A DNA stretch of 64,000 nt from Sipunculus nudus (lineage: Eukaryota; Annelida; Sipuncula; Golfingiida; Sipunculidae). Location of the stretch: contig CM049307.1 of assembly GCA_026874595.1 (NCBI GenBank), forward strand, positions 46,899,178-46,963,177, given 5' to 3'. The notes beneath the pieces were generated by a model, which saw only the letters and a program-made list of their open reading frames with translations, had not been told where the DNA came from and made no database searches. The translations under genes were made by a program, and so were the position numbers. Below, piece by piece: positions 48,368-59,875 of the stretch (position 1 is the first letter of the stretch; every line of letters starts with the position of its first letter).

Positions 48368-48551
48368 TGTCCAACATCAAGGACGTCGCCGCGAGCGTTG
48401 CCTTGAATCTCACGGATATTTTTTATCTCTTGCTGATGGCAAATGTCTGGCCACAGAAATAGACCCGGCGGGTTTAAACGCCTCTCTCTTCCTTGAATAT
48501 AGAAACATGTATGAATGGTGGATTTTTCCTATAAGGAATTCAAATTTTTGA
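48368..48551 (+). CDS. Exon-like frame with weak beta-trefoil (FGF/fascin-like) resemblance
   Basis: A very good acceptor (cccccttttactctctgttccaatttacatcag, AG at 48366-48367) opens a 60-codon frame ending at TGA. Key segments are SVQHQGRRRERCLESHGYFL, SLADGKCLATEIDPAG, and LNASLFLEYRNMYEWWIFP. The spacing G-x-[FL]-L followed by DGK, then xLFLE and an aromatic cluster, resembles the middle third of FGF-type beta-trefoils, where a cysteine usually precedes x-F-x-E; here that position is Ser. The frame ends too early for a complete trefoil and no donor precedes the stop, so it may be a decayed exon, or the likeness may be chance. Confidence 0.3.
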
Positions 48552-48642
48552 AGTAATCCATTCTACAAGCATATGTTAAATGAAGCATGCTCTAAGCGAC
48601 AACTCGTTAACGTGAAGAGTTCATATTTTTTTTATTTCACAA

Positions 48643-48750
<108 letters not shown>

Positions 48751-49007
48751 CATACATTCATGTAATTGTTATTATCATAGTCTAATATAAAAAGAAAATC
48801 TATTTATCGAAACATCGATGAATAATCATATGATTTTAGAGGTATGCAACTTCACATCACCAGTATAACTTTATCTGTGTAGATAACATGTTTTCATGAA
48901 TATAATGCAATATCATTCTTTGAAACTTTTATGAAATTCATGACATCGACAGTTCATATGATATATAAGAGGCCCTAAATTGAACAATACATAAAGTGTT
49001 TGATTTT

Positions 49008-49011
<4 letters not shown>

Positions 49012-49078
<67 letters not shown>
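49012..49078. repeat. (AT)n microsatellite
   Basis: Uninterrupted AT dinucleotides. Confidence 0.97.
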
Positions 49079-49080
<2 letters not shown>

Positions 49081-49595
49081 ATGGAAATGGAGACACTATA
49101 TATTGAACAAACAAATCTATCCCAGAGAAGCCGAGGCATCACCAGGATGTATTATCCATGAGTAGTATTTCCAAATACCGCTGCCCCGCAACCGTTTCAT
49201 GCATGGTTGTTACTAAAAAATAGAGTTTCATTCGATATCAAACTAGACATCATTATTGGCGAATCCAAAGTACAATGTATTAAATTCGCACCCTAACTGA
49301 ATTGCCATGGCAACTAGTCATGAAGACAAATGGCAACATTGCCACCACACGAAACAACAGTCCGAAGATCAATTATTGTTTTCCTTCACGAATTACCACC
49401 TAATTGTTCGGCGCTGTCGTCTGCTATTGTAATGTCGTCTGCTGAATTCGTTTGTTCAAACTGACAGCATCTTCACAAAAGATGTAGCGCATGTTTGTCT
49501 CTTGGGTTGGGATGAGATCTGGCAGCATAGGTTGAAAACTTGCTGTATTACAAACATGTACGTAGTCACATACTGCATTTGGAATACAACGCACA

Positions 49596-49632
49596 ATATA
49601 TATATATGTATATATATATTGTTGGGGGATGT

Positions 49633-49678
<46 letters not shown>
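49596..49678. repeat. (TA)n and (GA)n microsatellites
   Basis: A TA tract (49596-49619), a short unique spacer, then (GA)n (49636-49678). Confidence 0.96.
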
Positions 49679-49680
<2 letters not shown>

Positions 49681-49854
49681 ACATGCAGTCAATTAGTCAA
49701 TTTTGGTTTGGGAAACTCTGATTTGGTCTATATCTAAATAACTCAAAGTTACCTGAATTATTAATTCATTACGCGTAAGGACAGTGTAGGCTATCTACTG
49801 TGCAGAGTCAGTGACAACATTGTTTGAGTATAGATTGTCTAAAGTTTATTCAGT

Positions 49855-50620
49855 GATATAACGATCACCACATCGTTGATAATATGGTGACAGAACTAAC
49901 ATACTGGAAGGTAAGTCTGCTGAACCACTATTCAACTCATCAGAGAACAAACCTGGCCCATTGAGGGTTTGCGTCAAATGCTTTAAAACCCGGGGGATGC
50001 ATTAAAAACAAGGACACACTCCACGTAGAGGGATCTAGACACTCTGTCTTGATTAAATATGTATCAACACTTTGTCCCAATTACCTCCACAGCCAGCCAC
50101 AAAAAGAGCGTATTTTATAATTTTAAGTTCAAGCTCTTTACTGAACTTTGGGCAGGGGTTGCTTACGCAGTCAAACAGGAAGTCATGTAGTAGCGGCATA
50201 CACATTGCTTTTAAATAAGTTTCATATAATATTTATGATGATAATAAAACTGGTATACTACGAAAAAGCGTGTGCAGGATTTAGTGGTAATCCCAAAACG
50301 GGCGGAGGTGAGTATATAGAGTTAGAAATTATTCCTTTTCTTAAGCCCGAGGAAGTCTGTATTTATAGTTTCAGAATTTACCTGCGTTTCTTTCTAACAT
50401 GATTAGCGAAAGTCAATTCTGGACCCTTTCCATTCCTGAGACCCCTGGCAAAGATCTTTTTTCGCATTCTCCACCAAGCAGTAATTTGATACTGGTCATG
50501 GACGGCAGACAAATAGTGACGGAACTACCTCAAATTGCGCCTTATTTATGCTCCAAAGGCAGTTTACTAAAGCCAAGGATAAGAATACCTGAAGACAATG
50601 AAGGAAATGAAGTCGAGTGA
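49855..50620 (+). CDS. Candidate three-exon gene, about 100 residues, family unknown
   Basis: Exon 1 (49855-49910) has a good acceptor and an ATG at 49884 in strong Kozak context (AATATGG). It encodes MVTELTYWK and ends at TGGAAG|GTAAGT. Exon 2 (50278-50307, 30 nt) encodes DLVVIPKRAE and ends at GCGGAG|GTGAGT; its acceptor (gcgtgtgcag) is poor in pyrimidines. Exon 3 (50375-50620), after acceptor ctgtatttatagtttcag|, encodes 81 residues (NLPAFLSNMISESQFW ... VMDGRQIVTELPQIAPYLCS ... RIRIPEDNEGNEVE). All junctions are phase 0. Exon 3 has protein-like, non-repetitive composition. Intron 2 is only 67 nt. No family was recognised and no AATAAA was seen nearby. Alternatives are skipping of exon 2, or exon 3 alone starting at its internal ATG 50399. 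Confidence 0.45.
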
Positions 50621-50856
50621 TACGTATCTAGCATATATCACCCGTTGTCCTTAAAGTACATGAACATTTGAAAAAAATATGTGTATAATCCCACGTTATT
50701 AGTTCATTTTGTCTAAATACAAAAGTGTCCGAGTAAAACTGTGCCTACATCGACTCTCTGTCACATAATTACGTTTTATATGTTGTTTTTGTTCTGTGCG
50801 TGAGTAAACAGATTCCACGTATGTTTGTTTACCATGACAAATCTGCATGACTATAG

Positions 50857-51062
50857 GTCCAATCTGGCGTTTTCGCGATAACTCCAAAACAAGGAAGAGA
50901 AATATTAGGAATAAACACAGCAGAAGCTCTGATTGGAACCCTGAAAATGTGTTTGTGAAATGCACGTTACGATCACCAGGTGGCGCATGCGCTATGGTTG
51001 TGTTTTCATCACTGATCCCGCCCGATGCAAGTTTATTTCCACCTGTGTACAGGAATAAGTAA
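50857..51062 (+). CDS. Candidate basic exon downstream of the 49.9-50.6 kb model
   Basis: An acceptor (catgactatag|) opens a frame with GPIWRFRDNSKTRKRNIRNK and SRSSDWNPENVFVKC, ending at TAA 51060-51062. Its phase (1) also fits the GCGGAG|GTGAGT donor at 50307 if exon 2 is read in a different frame, so it could be an alternative end of that gene. A possible donor is CACCAG|GTGGCG. The family is unknown. Confidence 0.2.
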
Positions 51063-51514
51063 GTGGTTTTAGTTCGAAATATTGGCAGTAAACATGAGTT
51101 TTAAGGAGGAACCCCCTTTAGTTCATGTACATTTAACAAATCTGGTATGTAATAGGTCTATTTAACCTGAATCTAATTCTAATGGTTTTAATACATAAAA
51201 CTTAAGTAGCACCAGGTGCAGGTCAATAATTGTAGAATTTAAGTATATTTGAAGAAATGGTACTTGGGATTATAATATCCACTTTAGGATATTCCTGAGA
51301 CAATACATTCCAGACAATACATGAGAATATCGCACAAAATATCAAGAACAGTATCATATTATAATATCATTTTATGATATTTTAGAAAAATATTAACAAC
51401 GCTGAATGTATTCATATTGAAAATGGCAGGCAAATATGAGAAAAGAAACGTAAAACCACAAAATACGGGACCTTGCTTGACAATTAACTTACTGACTCCC
51501 TAGCTCGTCATCCT

Positions 51515-51763
51515 ATGACAATGTTTACGTGCAGTTTTATCGTGTGGCTTTTAAATCATGGGATAACAGCAATAACAACAATACTGGCACAATGTATTAA
51601 TGTCATACTTGAATACAACGGATTCATTTATGTAAATCTTCTAACTGAACAACACTGTTTTGGGTCGTTCTTTTTTTCATGGGCCCACTGGAGGCGGAAT
51701 ACAAATGTTTTCGAGTTGAGTCACTATCAAAGACGTTTAAGTTTAAAAAAAACAAGGACATAA
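51515..51763 (+). CDS. Candidate small ORF, 82 residues
   Basis: Starts at ATG (MTMFTCSFIVWLLNHGITAI), with a hydrophobic N-terminal third like a signal anchor and a basic C terminus (RRLSLKKTRT). No motif, splice site or poly(A) signal was tied to it. The minus strand is also open across most of it. Confidence 0.2.
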   Translation: MTMFTCSFIVWLLNHGITAITTILAQCINVILEYNGFIYVNLLTEQHCFGSFFFSWAHWRRNTNVFELSHYQRRLSLKKTRT

Positions 51764-53114
51764 TTTTCTTAGAAACAAAATAAAATGTTTCCTTCCCAGA
51801 TCTCGCCTCTGAGGTCACCAGAAGTCTTACTGCTAATGACTCGGTTTTTGAAGTCTTTTGCGAATCGTTTTTCATGCGATGTAAATTTCGAGATTCAAAA
51901 GATTAATAATTATACCCCGAGGGCCTAATATTATCACATGTAATTAAGGACCTCTGAGCGCGCAAAATTATAAGAATTAATTCAAGCTCATTGGAAAACC
52001 GGAGTTTTAAAATCAGTTTGTTTTAATTTGAATGAAGCACTGAATGAAAGCTCGTTGTGGGACCTCAGAAACGGATCGATGAGAATATATTACTGAAAAT
52101 GATTAAACTACCACTCTTTTCGTCTCGCACGTATTTGTGAATTAGAAATTTAAATAAATGGGATAATTTTCGTTTATAAACAATTTAGAGTTGAATAATT
52201 GTCACTGGGGAGTTTCACTTCATGCCATTTTATAAATTAACATAATATATGCATATCTCTCCTCCGACTCCAGGCTTCTTTACATCAACATTTCAATACC
52301 AATATATTAATTTCATGATAAGCTTAAGTAGCCTTCATCTCGTCGATGCATGTTTTGAGATGTGGTTCTCATCTGCTTATTTGTGTTATGGCGAACTGAG
52401 ATTGTTTCATTCAAAAAATAAAAAATATTTATTTAAATGCAAAAGGGAATAAACAGAAGTAAACCATTTTTCCTCAGAGCATAATCATTGACATGTATAT
52501 ACCTTTGCAACTCAATCTGCTATCGACGTGATTAAGATGTATTTTCTAATTTCAGCATATTGGTCTCACCTTCAAGTTCCCTCGCATCGTGCTAAATTCG
52601 GCAGCAAGCCTGGCTTGAGGCCTTGGCGCGGTTAAGAGTGAAGTGTGATTAAGACAAAAAAGTGTGTATAATTTAGTATATTTTAGTCAAGCTCGTGGCA
52701 AAGGTATTAATGAAAGCCAAATCGCTAAGAGAAGTGACGTCACAACTGAGTTGAGCCAGCCCAAAATTGTAAGTGCCAAGTGGACTTAAGCCTTTTGCAA
52801 ACATAGCTTCATAATGCTGTGGCTGTCTTCTCTGGAGAAAACTAATTTCTGACGGCTTCACGTTTCGCTACATGGTAATTAAGTCGCATTTGTCACGGCG
52901 TTCCAGACCTATATAAACTACTGTCTCTCAAGTAAAATCCTGATATAATAAGATTTTTATCGGCTCGGCACCTTGAGTAACGATAAAGAGGCTTTTCTTC
53001 AAATGTCTTGCTTTGCGTCACATACCACCTTCGTTCACGAAACTTGACGGAGTTCTGTTACATATATCGTGTTACTGTTGTAATCTTGATGTATTCTGTG
53101 TTTAAACTATTTTA
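51764..53114. other. No supported gene
   Basis: AT-rich. CRE TGACGTCA at 52735-52742. Confidence 0.5.
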
Positions 53115-53655
53115 TACGCCCTTCTATGACAGGACGTATTGTGGTATACCCACGGTCCATTCGTCCGCCCGTCCGTTAAGGTTTAGTTTCGCCGCGATAA
53201 TTTATCTGGGCCTCGATGGATTTTGCACTGAACTCAGCATTTCTACTTACCTATAGATTATCCCGCCCGAGTTCGATTATAGTCAAAATCCACTAAATAA
53301 ATGAGGTCAGATGTCATGAGGCTACATTGTGGTGTCGCGGCGACAAATCATGAGGAATATGATGGATTTTCATGAAACACGTGAGAAATATTAACCAATT
53401 TAATATCTCGCTTAACGGGAAGTTCAATTCCCGGCAAAACCCATGCATATTTAATGAGATCAGTGGTCACCAGACTTTGGTGGCGCCATGCAGACTTACC
53501 AAAAATCATATGGATATTCATGAACCTCATAACAAATATTAACCAATACAGTTTCTCAACTTAATTTAATACTCGGCGAAATGAACGCCTATTAAATGAG
53601 TCCAGAGGTCACAAGACATAAGACGGGTGTATAATGCACGTTTGCGGTGCTCTTG
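53115..53655 (+). repeat. Dispersed-repeat type element with three internal ~145-155 bp units
   Basis: It starts near GGACGTATTGTGGTATACC, passes a CGTCCGCCCGTCCGTTAA tract, and ends near GACGGGTGTATAATGCACG...TGCTCTTG; the two ends are roughly inverted. Inside, AGTTCGATT / AGTTCAATTC / ATTTAATAC followed by AAATCC..., and TTTAATGAG-TCAG-GGTCAC, recur with spacing about 153 and 143 bp (anchors near 53270, 53423 and 53566). From memory this format is common in mollusc genomes; that is not verified. Confidence 0.65.
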
Positions 53656-55004
53656 TTTTTTTTTTTTTTTTTTCTTCTTTTAAGTCCTCGATTTATGGTT
53701 ATAAATTCTGCCTTACATTTTACCGAATAGTATTTATTATTTTAAATCAATAATCCTTTTGGTTATTTTTCTTTAGTGAATTGATATTTTTAAAATAATT
53801 ACAACCGATTATTGATTGACTTTATATAAGTAACACTTGAATCAGACCCAATCATCGATTGATCTTTTGCTTGTCACTTGGAATATTCTTACGGGACTGC
53901 AAATGTAGACGAATTGTCTAAGGTTACTCCCTTGCTCCCCCTTGGTATAAAGTGTAAAGAATAAATATAACTCTCTGAATATTCTATCATAATGTGATAC
54001 TTAATATACTTTATTTAAGAATAATTGAAAGATTTCTTCATTTTCATATTAGACTTTTATAAAAAAAAAAACGCTTTTCTGTAAGCCCAGTTCAAGTTAT
54101 TCAAATAATATCAAATATTATTAATCTGAAGGGTCATTTGTCCGAACACAATCTTTGTCCATGACCTGTTTCTGTAATCGGATCTATACTGTAAAAATAT
54201 TATAAATGCTGTCAACTGGAACTGGTGTCAACTGATATAAATAGTTCTTCAATTACGTATGGCAAGATATCAACTAAGGATATATTTACTCATCATAGTT
54301 TTCTATTATAGTCTGAGGCTTGACAGTTATTCTCTTGAACATAAATATTATCACATGTTTTGACACTACAGCTGATGATACGGCAAAGGCCGAATATGGG
54401 ACGTATAAAATACATAACATTAAACAATATGTATAGATTGCAACCTTCTGTTTCTTCTGAATCTTTTGGTCAATGACGTAGCATCTATCATTGGTTGGCA
54501 GCCTCACTTTGACAATTACATTTTTAGAAGTTTATGACACTATAAATCCAATCGGCAGCTTTTAAATTGGGCATATGACATGTGACCTTGGCCTCCATAA
54601 GTTTGGTTGAGATGTTGTGAAAACAGACTATTTTCTCTTATATTGATTGAATGAATTACAAGTATATTTTACAAGTTATGGTTTTGGTTTCATTTGAGTT
54701 AATTAAAGCTTATGTCTCATGGCTCCTTCGAAACTTACTTCAGGATATCTGTTACTTTAAGAAATTTCATTTGGCGCCTTATCGTGGAACAGATTATAAT
54801 CAGATAAATATTATACCACGGGAATTATTTTATAGTCTTTTTTTTTACTATCATTGAAGACAGTTCCTGAAAACTGCTATATTAACTTTTGCGATTTTTT
54901 TTAGAAAATTAACATTTTCATATCGCTTCAGTCCTATGGAGTGTATAAAATTACTCTTGCAACTGAAGTTTTGTATTCTTCATTAAAAAAATATCTAGTA
55001 CTTT
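53656..55004. other. AT-rich segment without a supported gene
   Basis: T-run at 53656-53672. Otherwise short AT-driven frames. Confidence 0.5.
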
Positions 55005-55310
55005 AGGCAAAAATAAATAAATAAAACCCCCGCAGAAAAAAAAATTTTACTTTAATTTTCAACAGAAACTTAACAATTTTTAGCTCCAGCCGCTCGGACA
55101 TTTCTTTCAAAAGATAAAATCATACATTTTTTATAAAATTTCATTTGTTACGTATAATGCTTTTACTTGTTTAGCAAATTTTATCTGTTATTATCATGTT
55201 TTTCCCTTATCATTTGACATTTTTATCGAAACATACAAAAAAAATAAATATATAAACTGAAAAAAGTGCCTGAGAACCAAACATTAATTAATTTTTGGCC
55301 TTATGAGTCG
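55005..55310 (+). mobile_element. Non-autonomous element, copy 2 (partner of 13.2 kb)
   Basis: It shares with the minus strand of 13228-13568: ACCCCCGC, AACAATTTT, CAGCCGCT, AAAGATAAAATCATAC, TGCTTTTACTTGTTTAGCAAA, TTATCATTTGA-ATTTTTATCG, AAAAAAGTGCCTGAGAACCA and TTTTTGGCCTTA. Only the right terminus is clear here; the left end seems eroded. Confidence 0.85.
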
Positions 55311-55375
55311 TTACAAATTTTCTGGTATGAAAAAAACTTTACTTATCGAACGCGCACACGGAATTCAGACCGACA

Positions 55376-55555
55376 CAGTGGAACCTGTCTGAAAGTGCAC
55401 CTATTTAATAACACCACCAGTCTGTTAAGACCACCTGTGAGTGAACCGAAAGCATTTACATTGGTTATAACTAGCTTGTCTAACAATATCACTTGTGAAT
55501 TAAGACCACTTTTGGCCAGTCCCACGGGTGGTCTCATAACACTGGTTTCACAGTA
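55376..55555 (+). mobile_element. MITE with CAGTGGAACCTGTC termini, copy 3
   Basis: It runs from CAGTGGAACCTGTCTGAAAG to the complement-matching ACTGGTTTCACAGTAA. It shares GTGAGTGAACCGAAAGCAT and CCAGTCCCACGGGTGGTCT with the 18.1 kb copy. The 64-96 codon frames here are MITE sequence. Confidence 0.87.
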
Positions 55556-58087
55556 AATTATGTGAAAGTCTAAATATATCTGAATTGTATTGACGTCTTA
55601 AGTATAAAGCTTTTTTTAATTTCTTCTCTTCTTATCAGACTATGGGTTAAGTATAGAAAGCGTGCTATATTCATGAGGTGTCAGTGTCATGTACCGGAAA
55701 TTAATTAGAGAAAATTCTGGATCTGTAAAGCACATTATTTCCTGAGTGACATTTAAATAGCTTTGATATGGAAGGGAAAAAACATCAAACAAAATGAATT
55801 GTTTTTCTAATAGAATCTTGAAATAATGAGAATCCGCGATGGATTAATGTCTTCTTGTTTTCTCTATATCCTGAATATGAGTTTGTTTTCAATATTTAGC
55901 TTAATATATATTTTGTATTTTTATATATTGCTCCATAAGGTGCGTATGTCGTGTATTTCATGAATTTACAATTTCTTGCACCGGAGAGTCTTTTAACAAA
56001 AACATCTAACACAGCAGGAAATGAAAGCCAGTAAGTGATGGAATAAAATTGGCTTAAATGAAAGCCCAGGAATCGGGTTTACAGTATGTCAGCATCTATT
56101 ATATATAACAGTAAAGATAATTTAAATGTGCCGTGTAAACCTTTGAAAAACATTCTTGCATTAAAAGTACGTAAAATATGTATAGTGCTTTATGTTCTTT
56201 ATGAAGAAATACCACAAGATAAGTATTTTCAAACAACCCTGTTAAAAGTTTAAAATATATGTTAAAGTCTTCCCTCGCGAATATACTATAGTATTCAATG
56301 TTACAGAAACATGTTACACAAATTACGTGCTCCCATTCAGCAAAAATATGTTATAAAGCTGGTTCATAATATTCAGCGGGAGAAATATTAGATGAGATGG
56401 GTTTAAGTAAGAAATATTGACATCTAGGCGAGAAGTCGTTATTTCTTATCAACTTCTCGTCAGTGTTTCCTGAACGAGATCTCGGACCTCCGAGAGTTGG
56501 AAAAGCTCTCTTGGCGTCAGCTCCGCGTTAATTAAAGGCGACATATTGTTCTCGGGATGTATAAAACAGACGGTTTCTTATTTCCCTGCGTCTTGTCAAA
56601 ATAATTCACTATGACGACAAAAGACTCCAGGTGCTGACATCGACAAAAGCGTGATTTAACCCGGACATTTTTCCTTCAATCAAAATGTCACGCACGTTTC
56701 CAAGAAAATCTTAAGAAAACACAGGTTAACTATTCATATTGTGAAGAAAATTAGAAGGCCATAACCCAAGTCTTGCTGTTTAAATCATACTAGCTGGCAT
56801 GGAGAGTGTAAGAACAAATGAACATTTTAAAGTCACTAATGATCCCCTAAGGGACTGAAGTGGACCTTTCTGAAGTTTCTCTGCAAGCCATAAAACGCTA
56901 AAAAGGGATGCCGTTCGCTTCCTTTTACATTTTATGCACGGACTGTGATTTAGCTCAAGGCGGGTTTGTATCAATATCTTATGACCTGGTGACTGTTAAG
57001 ATCCCGAGCTCGAGCGCAAAGGTGGGGCCGACATGCCACACACGTCCTCGAACGAATTAAGTATAACCGAAAAAGATACTCATTAGTTTTGAAGCGTTTA
57101 ATAGGTTCTGCCGACATCTGAAGGGGAGAAAATCACATACAATAACACAGATCCTATGCTGTAGTCTATGCTTCTATGCTTTTTGGCTATTGTTATTTGC
57201 TAGTTAAAGACTGATTTGGTACATCGTGCCTGCGGTATTTATTGTGTTTTATTTGTGCTCGGAAAATTATTTGTTCTGTAATGTGAGAGACTATGTCATG
57301 GGTTCTTTGCTTTATTTATAAAACTGAACTACAGCTAAAAAAATAGGAAGAAGGCAATTTATAATGCCCGATCACGCCAGGAGTAAATTTGTTTTTGACT
57401 ACTGTATCTGGTTTCACACAAATTTTACATAAAATGTAAAATGAGTAATTACGGAAAACAGTCATGATTAGTTCAGTTTTGTATTTTATTGCCTCAGGTA
57501 TGATTATTAAAGAAAAGCCATTTTAACAGCATAACAGAACGTTCCTGAAAAACAGTATGGTATACGTGGTATCTAATACTTATAAAAGGAATTCGGTTCG
57601 GTTCACGTCTGTTCACAATGTTCTCTAAAACCGCGTTGTGTACAATACTGTGCCATACATCATTTTAAAGGTTATTATCCCCGCATAGATGATATGAGAA
57701 TAAATAATTTCAATGCACATATAATTTTGAGTGATTTTTCCGTTTTTACTGACTTGCACGGAGGTTAGACCGAGCACAGCCGAACTGCCTTCGGCATTGA
57801 CCGGAATGTGTGCATCGTGGTCACTCATCCTCAAACACTACCATTTTTCGTATGAATAACGCTTGCTTTCAGTGAGGGATATCAGCCTGTCGGGCCTTAC
57901 ATTTACACGAGGCACTCACCCACGTGCGTGGTCAGTAAAAGAGCGAAACACATGTTTCTCGCTTAATGAAATGTAGAGTTCGACCCAGGAGGATTAATGA
58001 CAAAACCTAATTCAAGGTCACAATTATAGGAACAGACGTGGGGTGGGTGGGGTGGAATGGTGTCGGGGGTTTTAGGCCTCTAAATTT
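55556..58087. other. Long segment without a supported gene
   Basis: A minus-strand frame around 57834-57740 (RMSDHDAHIPVNAEGSSAVL) is protein-like up to a weak donor. It is the best of several unsupported fragments. Confidence 0.45.
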
Positions 58088-58096
58088 GTCTGATAC

Positions 58097-58181
58097 GATG
58101 AAAAAAAAGGTTTCGATGGCTGAAAATGGGATACGGACCCTCTGCATGGAGTTCCGTTGGGTCCGCTTCTGCTACTTACGA
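58097..58181 (+). CDS. Candidate initial exon (weak)
   Basis: An ATG at about 58098 opens MKKKVSMAENGIRTLCMEFR and then WVRFCYLR, ending at a donor TACGAG|GTATGC. The following 160 bp contain no AG until GACCAG at about 58343, compatible with one intron, but the next frame closes after about ten codons. An alternative frame 58276-58352 (MSNDINHRKPECPRVRN...) ends at TTCAAG|GTAAAT. The two readings are mutually exclusive and neither is confirmed. Confidence 0.15.
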
Positions 58182-58413
58182 GGTATGCATATTTCTGTTT
58201 CTTTCTTCTGTTTCCATGCAACGTACATTTAATAAATCATTCATGTGTTCCTCACATCAACCTAATATTTATATGTCCAACGATATAAACCATCGAAAAC
58301 CTGAATGCCCCCGCGTTCGCAATGTAAACATCATCACTGACCAGGTCTTCAAGGTAAATATACCGGGGTATGAATTTCTTGCCATAAGGACAGCCCCACA
58401 AAATAAATTTTAA

Positions 58414-58872
58414 GAATATTTATACATATCTTATTGAGATATTTTTTCACTGAAAACCTATATTTTCTGTTAAAATTTAGAATAAAAAATTTGCCAACAT
58501 TCCACATCTCAGTTACCGGGTTTATCAGCTAGTTATTAAATAAAATAAATTTTGTATTGCATACTTTACACCTAGACCTTGCAAAATATTAACTGCATGT
58601 TAATGCGATCGCACTCAATTTATTCAAATGTCCTTAATAAACAAAAACATGAGGAGTTAAAGATAGTAACATGTAAAAGTGCTTTCTTTATACATTCAAA
58701 TAAAGAAATCCTCGGAACAAAAGGTTAGAGGTATTTTGTTATAGAATCTATTTAATATCTTGTAACGCTTTCAAAGTACATCTTATTAATTGGTCGTATA
58801 TCGTTCATCGAAGTCTTCATATTAAATAATTAATCATCTATAATACAGAAATTATCTCTCTAACTGTCTGAG
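58414..58872. other. AT-rich spacer, nothing seen
   Basis: No conserved motif or supported ORF. Confidence 0.5.
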
Positions 58873-59338
<466 letters not shown>

Positions 59339-59786
59339 CTCATTACCTTTCCAATTTTTCACAGGCTTATGATATCATGATTCATCGAAACAGGCAGACA
59401 TTAATGGGAAATAACATTGATTTGTTAAGCGAAACTGGCGGGCAAGGTTTTGCGACACGTTCTTTGAGCACTCGATGTCCTATGTGCACCCGGCTGTATT
59501 TATCCAATAAGCGTGAACCGTTAAGTATTCCCAAAGAGTGAATCCACCGTGTAACAACACGGAAATGCCCAGACAACGGGGTGTTTCAGATTTCCTTTAC
59601 TCTAACAAGAACAAGATAAAATCCACCGTGCTGGAAATGTATCAAATTTGATCTCTAATGAAATGCACTTGTGCGGAAAATAAACTGGTTCGTTGTGATG
59701 CTAATAGGGCCAAATGTGACTGACACCCTCCAACTTTTGACATCTTGTTTTACACTAACTCTCACTGACAAGTATGCAAACATATA

Positions 59787-59789
<3 letters not shown>
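59339..59789. other. No supported gene
   Basis: A minus-strand 64-codon frame (59576-59382) is moderately protein-like but has no splice context. Confidence 0.4.
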
Positions 59790-59829
<40 letters not shown>

Positions 59830-59844
59830 AGAGAGAGAGCGAGC

Positions 59845-59872
<28 letters not shown>
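59790..59872. repeat. (TA)n followed by (GA)n
   Basis: A TA tract (59791-59825), then a GA tract with GAGC interruptions. Confidence 0.96.

Positions 59873-59875
<3 letters not shown>

Noticed and set aside
50278-50460. FGF-like C terminus by joining exon 2 to an alternative frame after 50405 (PFLRP-like ending)
   Set aside because: It requires a frame that stops soon afterwards, while the phase-0 model keeps a longer protein-like frame; the likeness is too short to trust.
55266-55556. 96-codon ORF
   Set aside because: It covers the end of one transposon-like repeat and a whole MITE.
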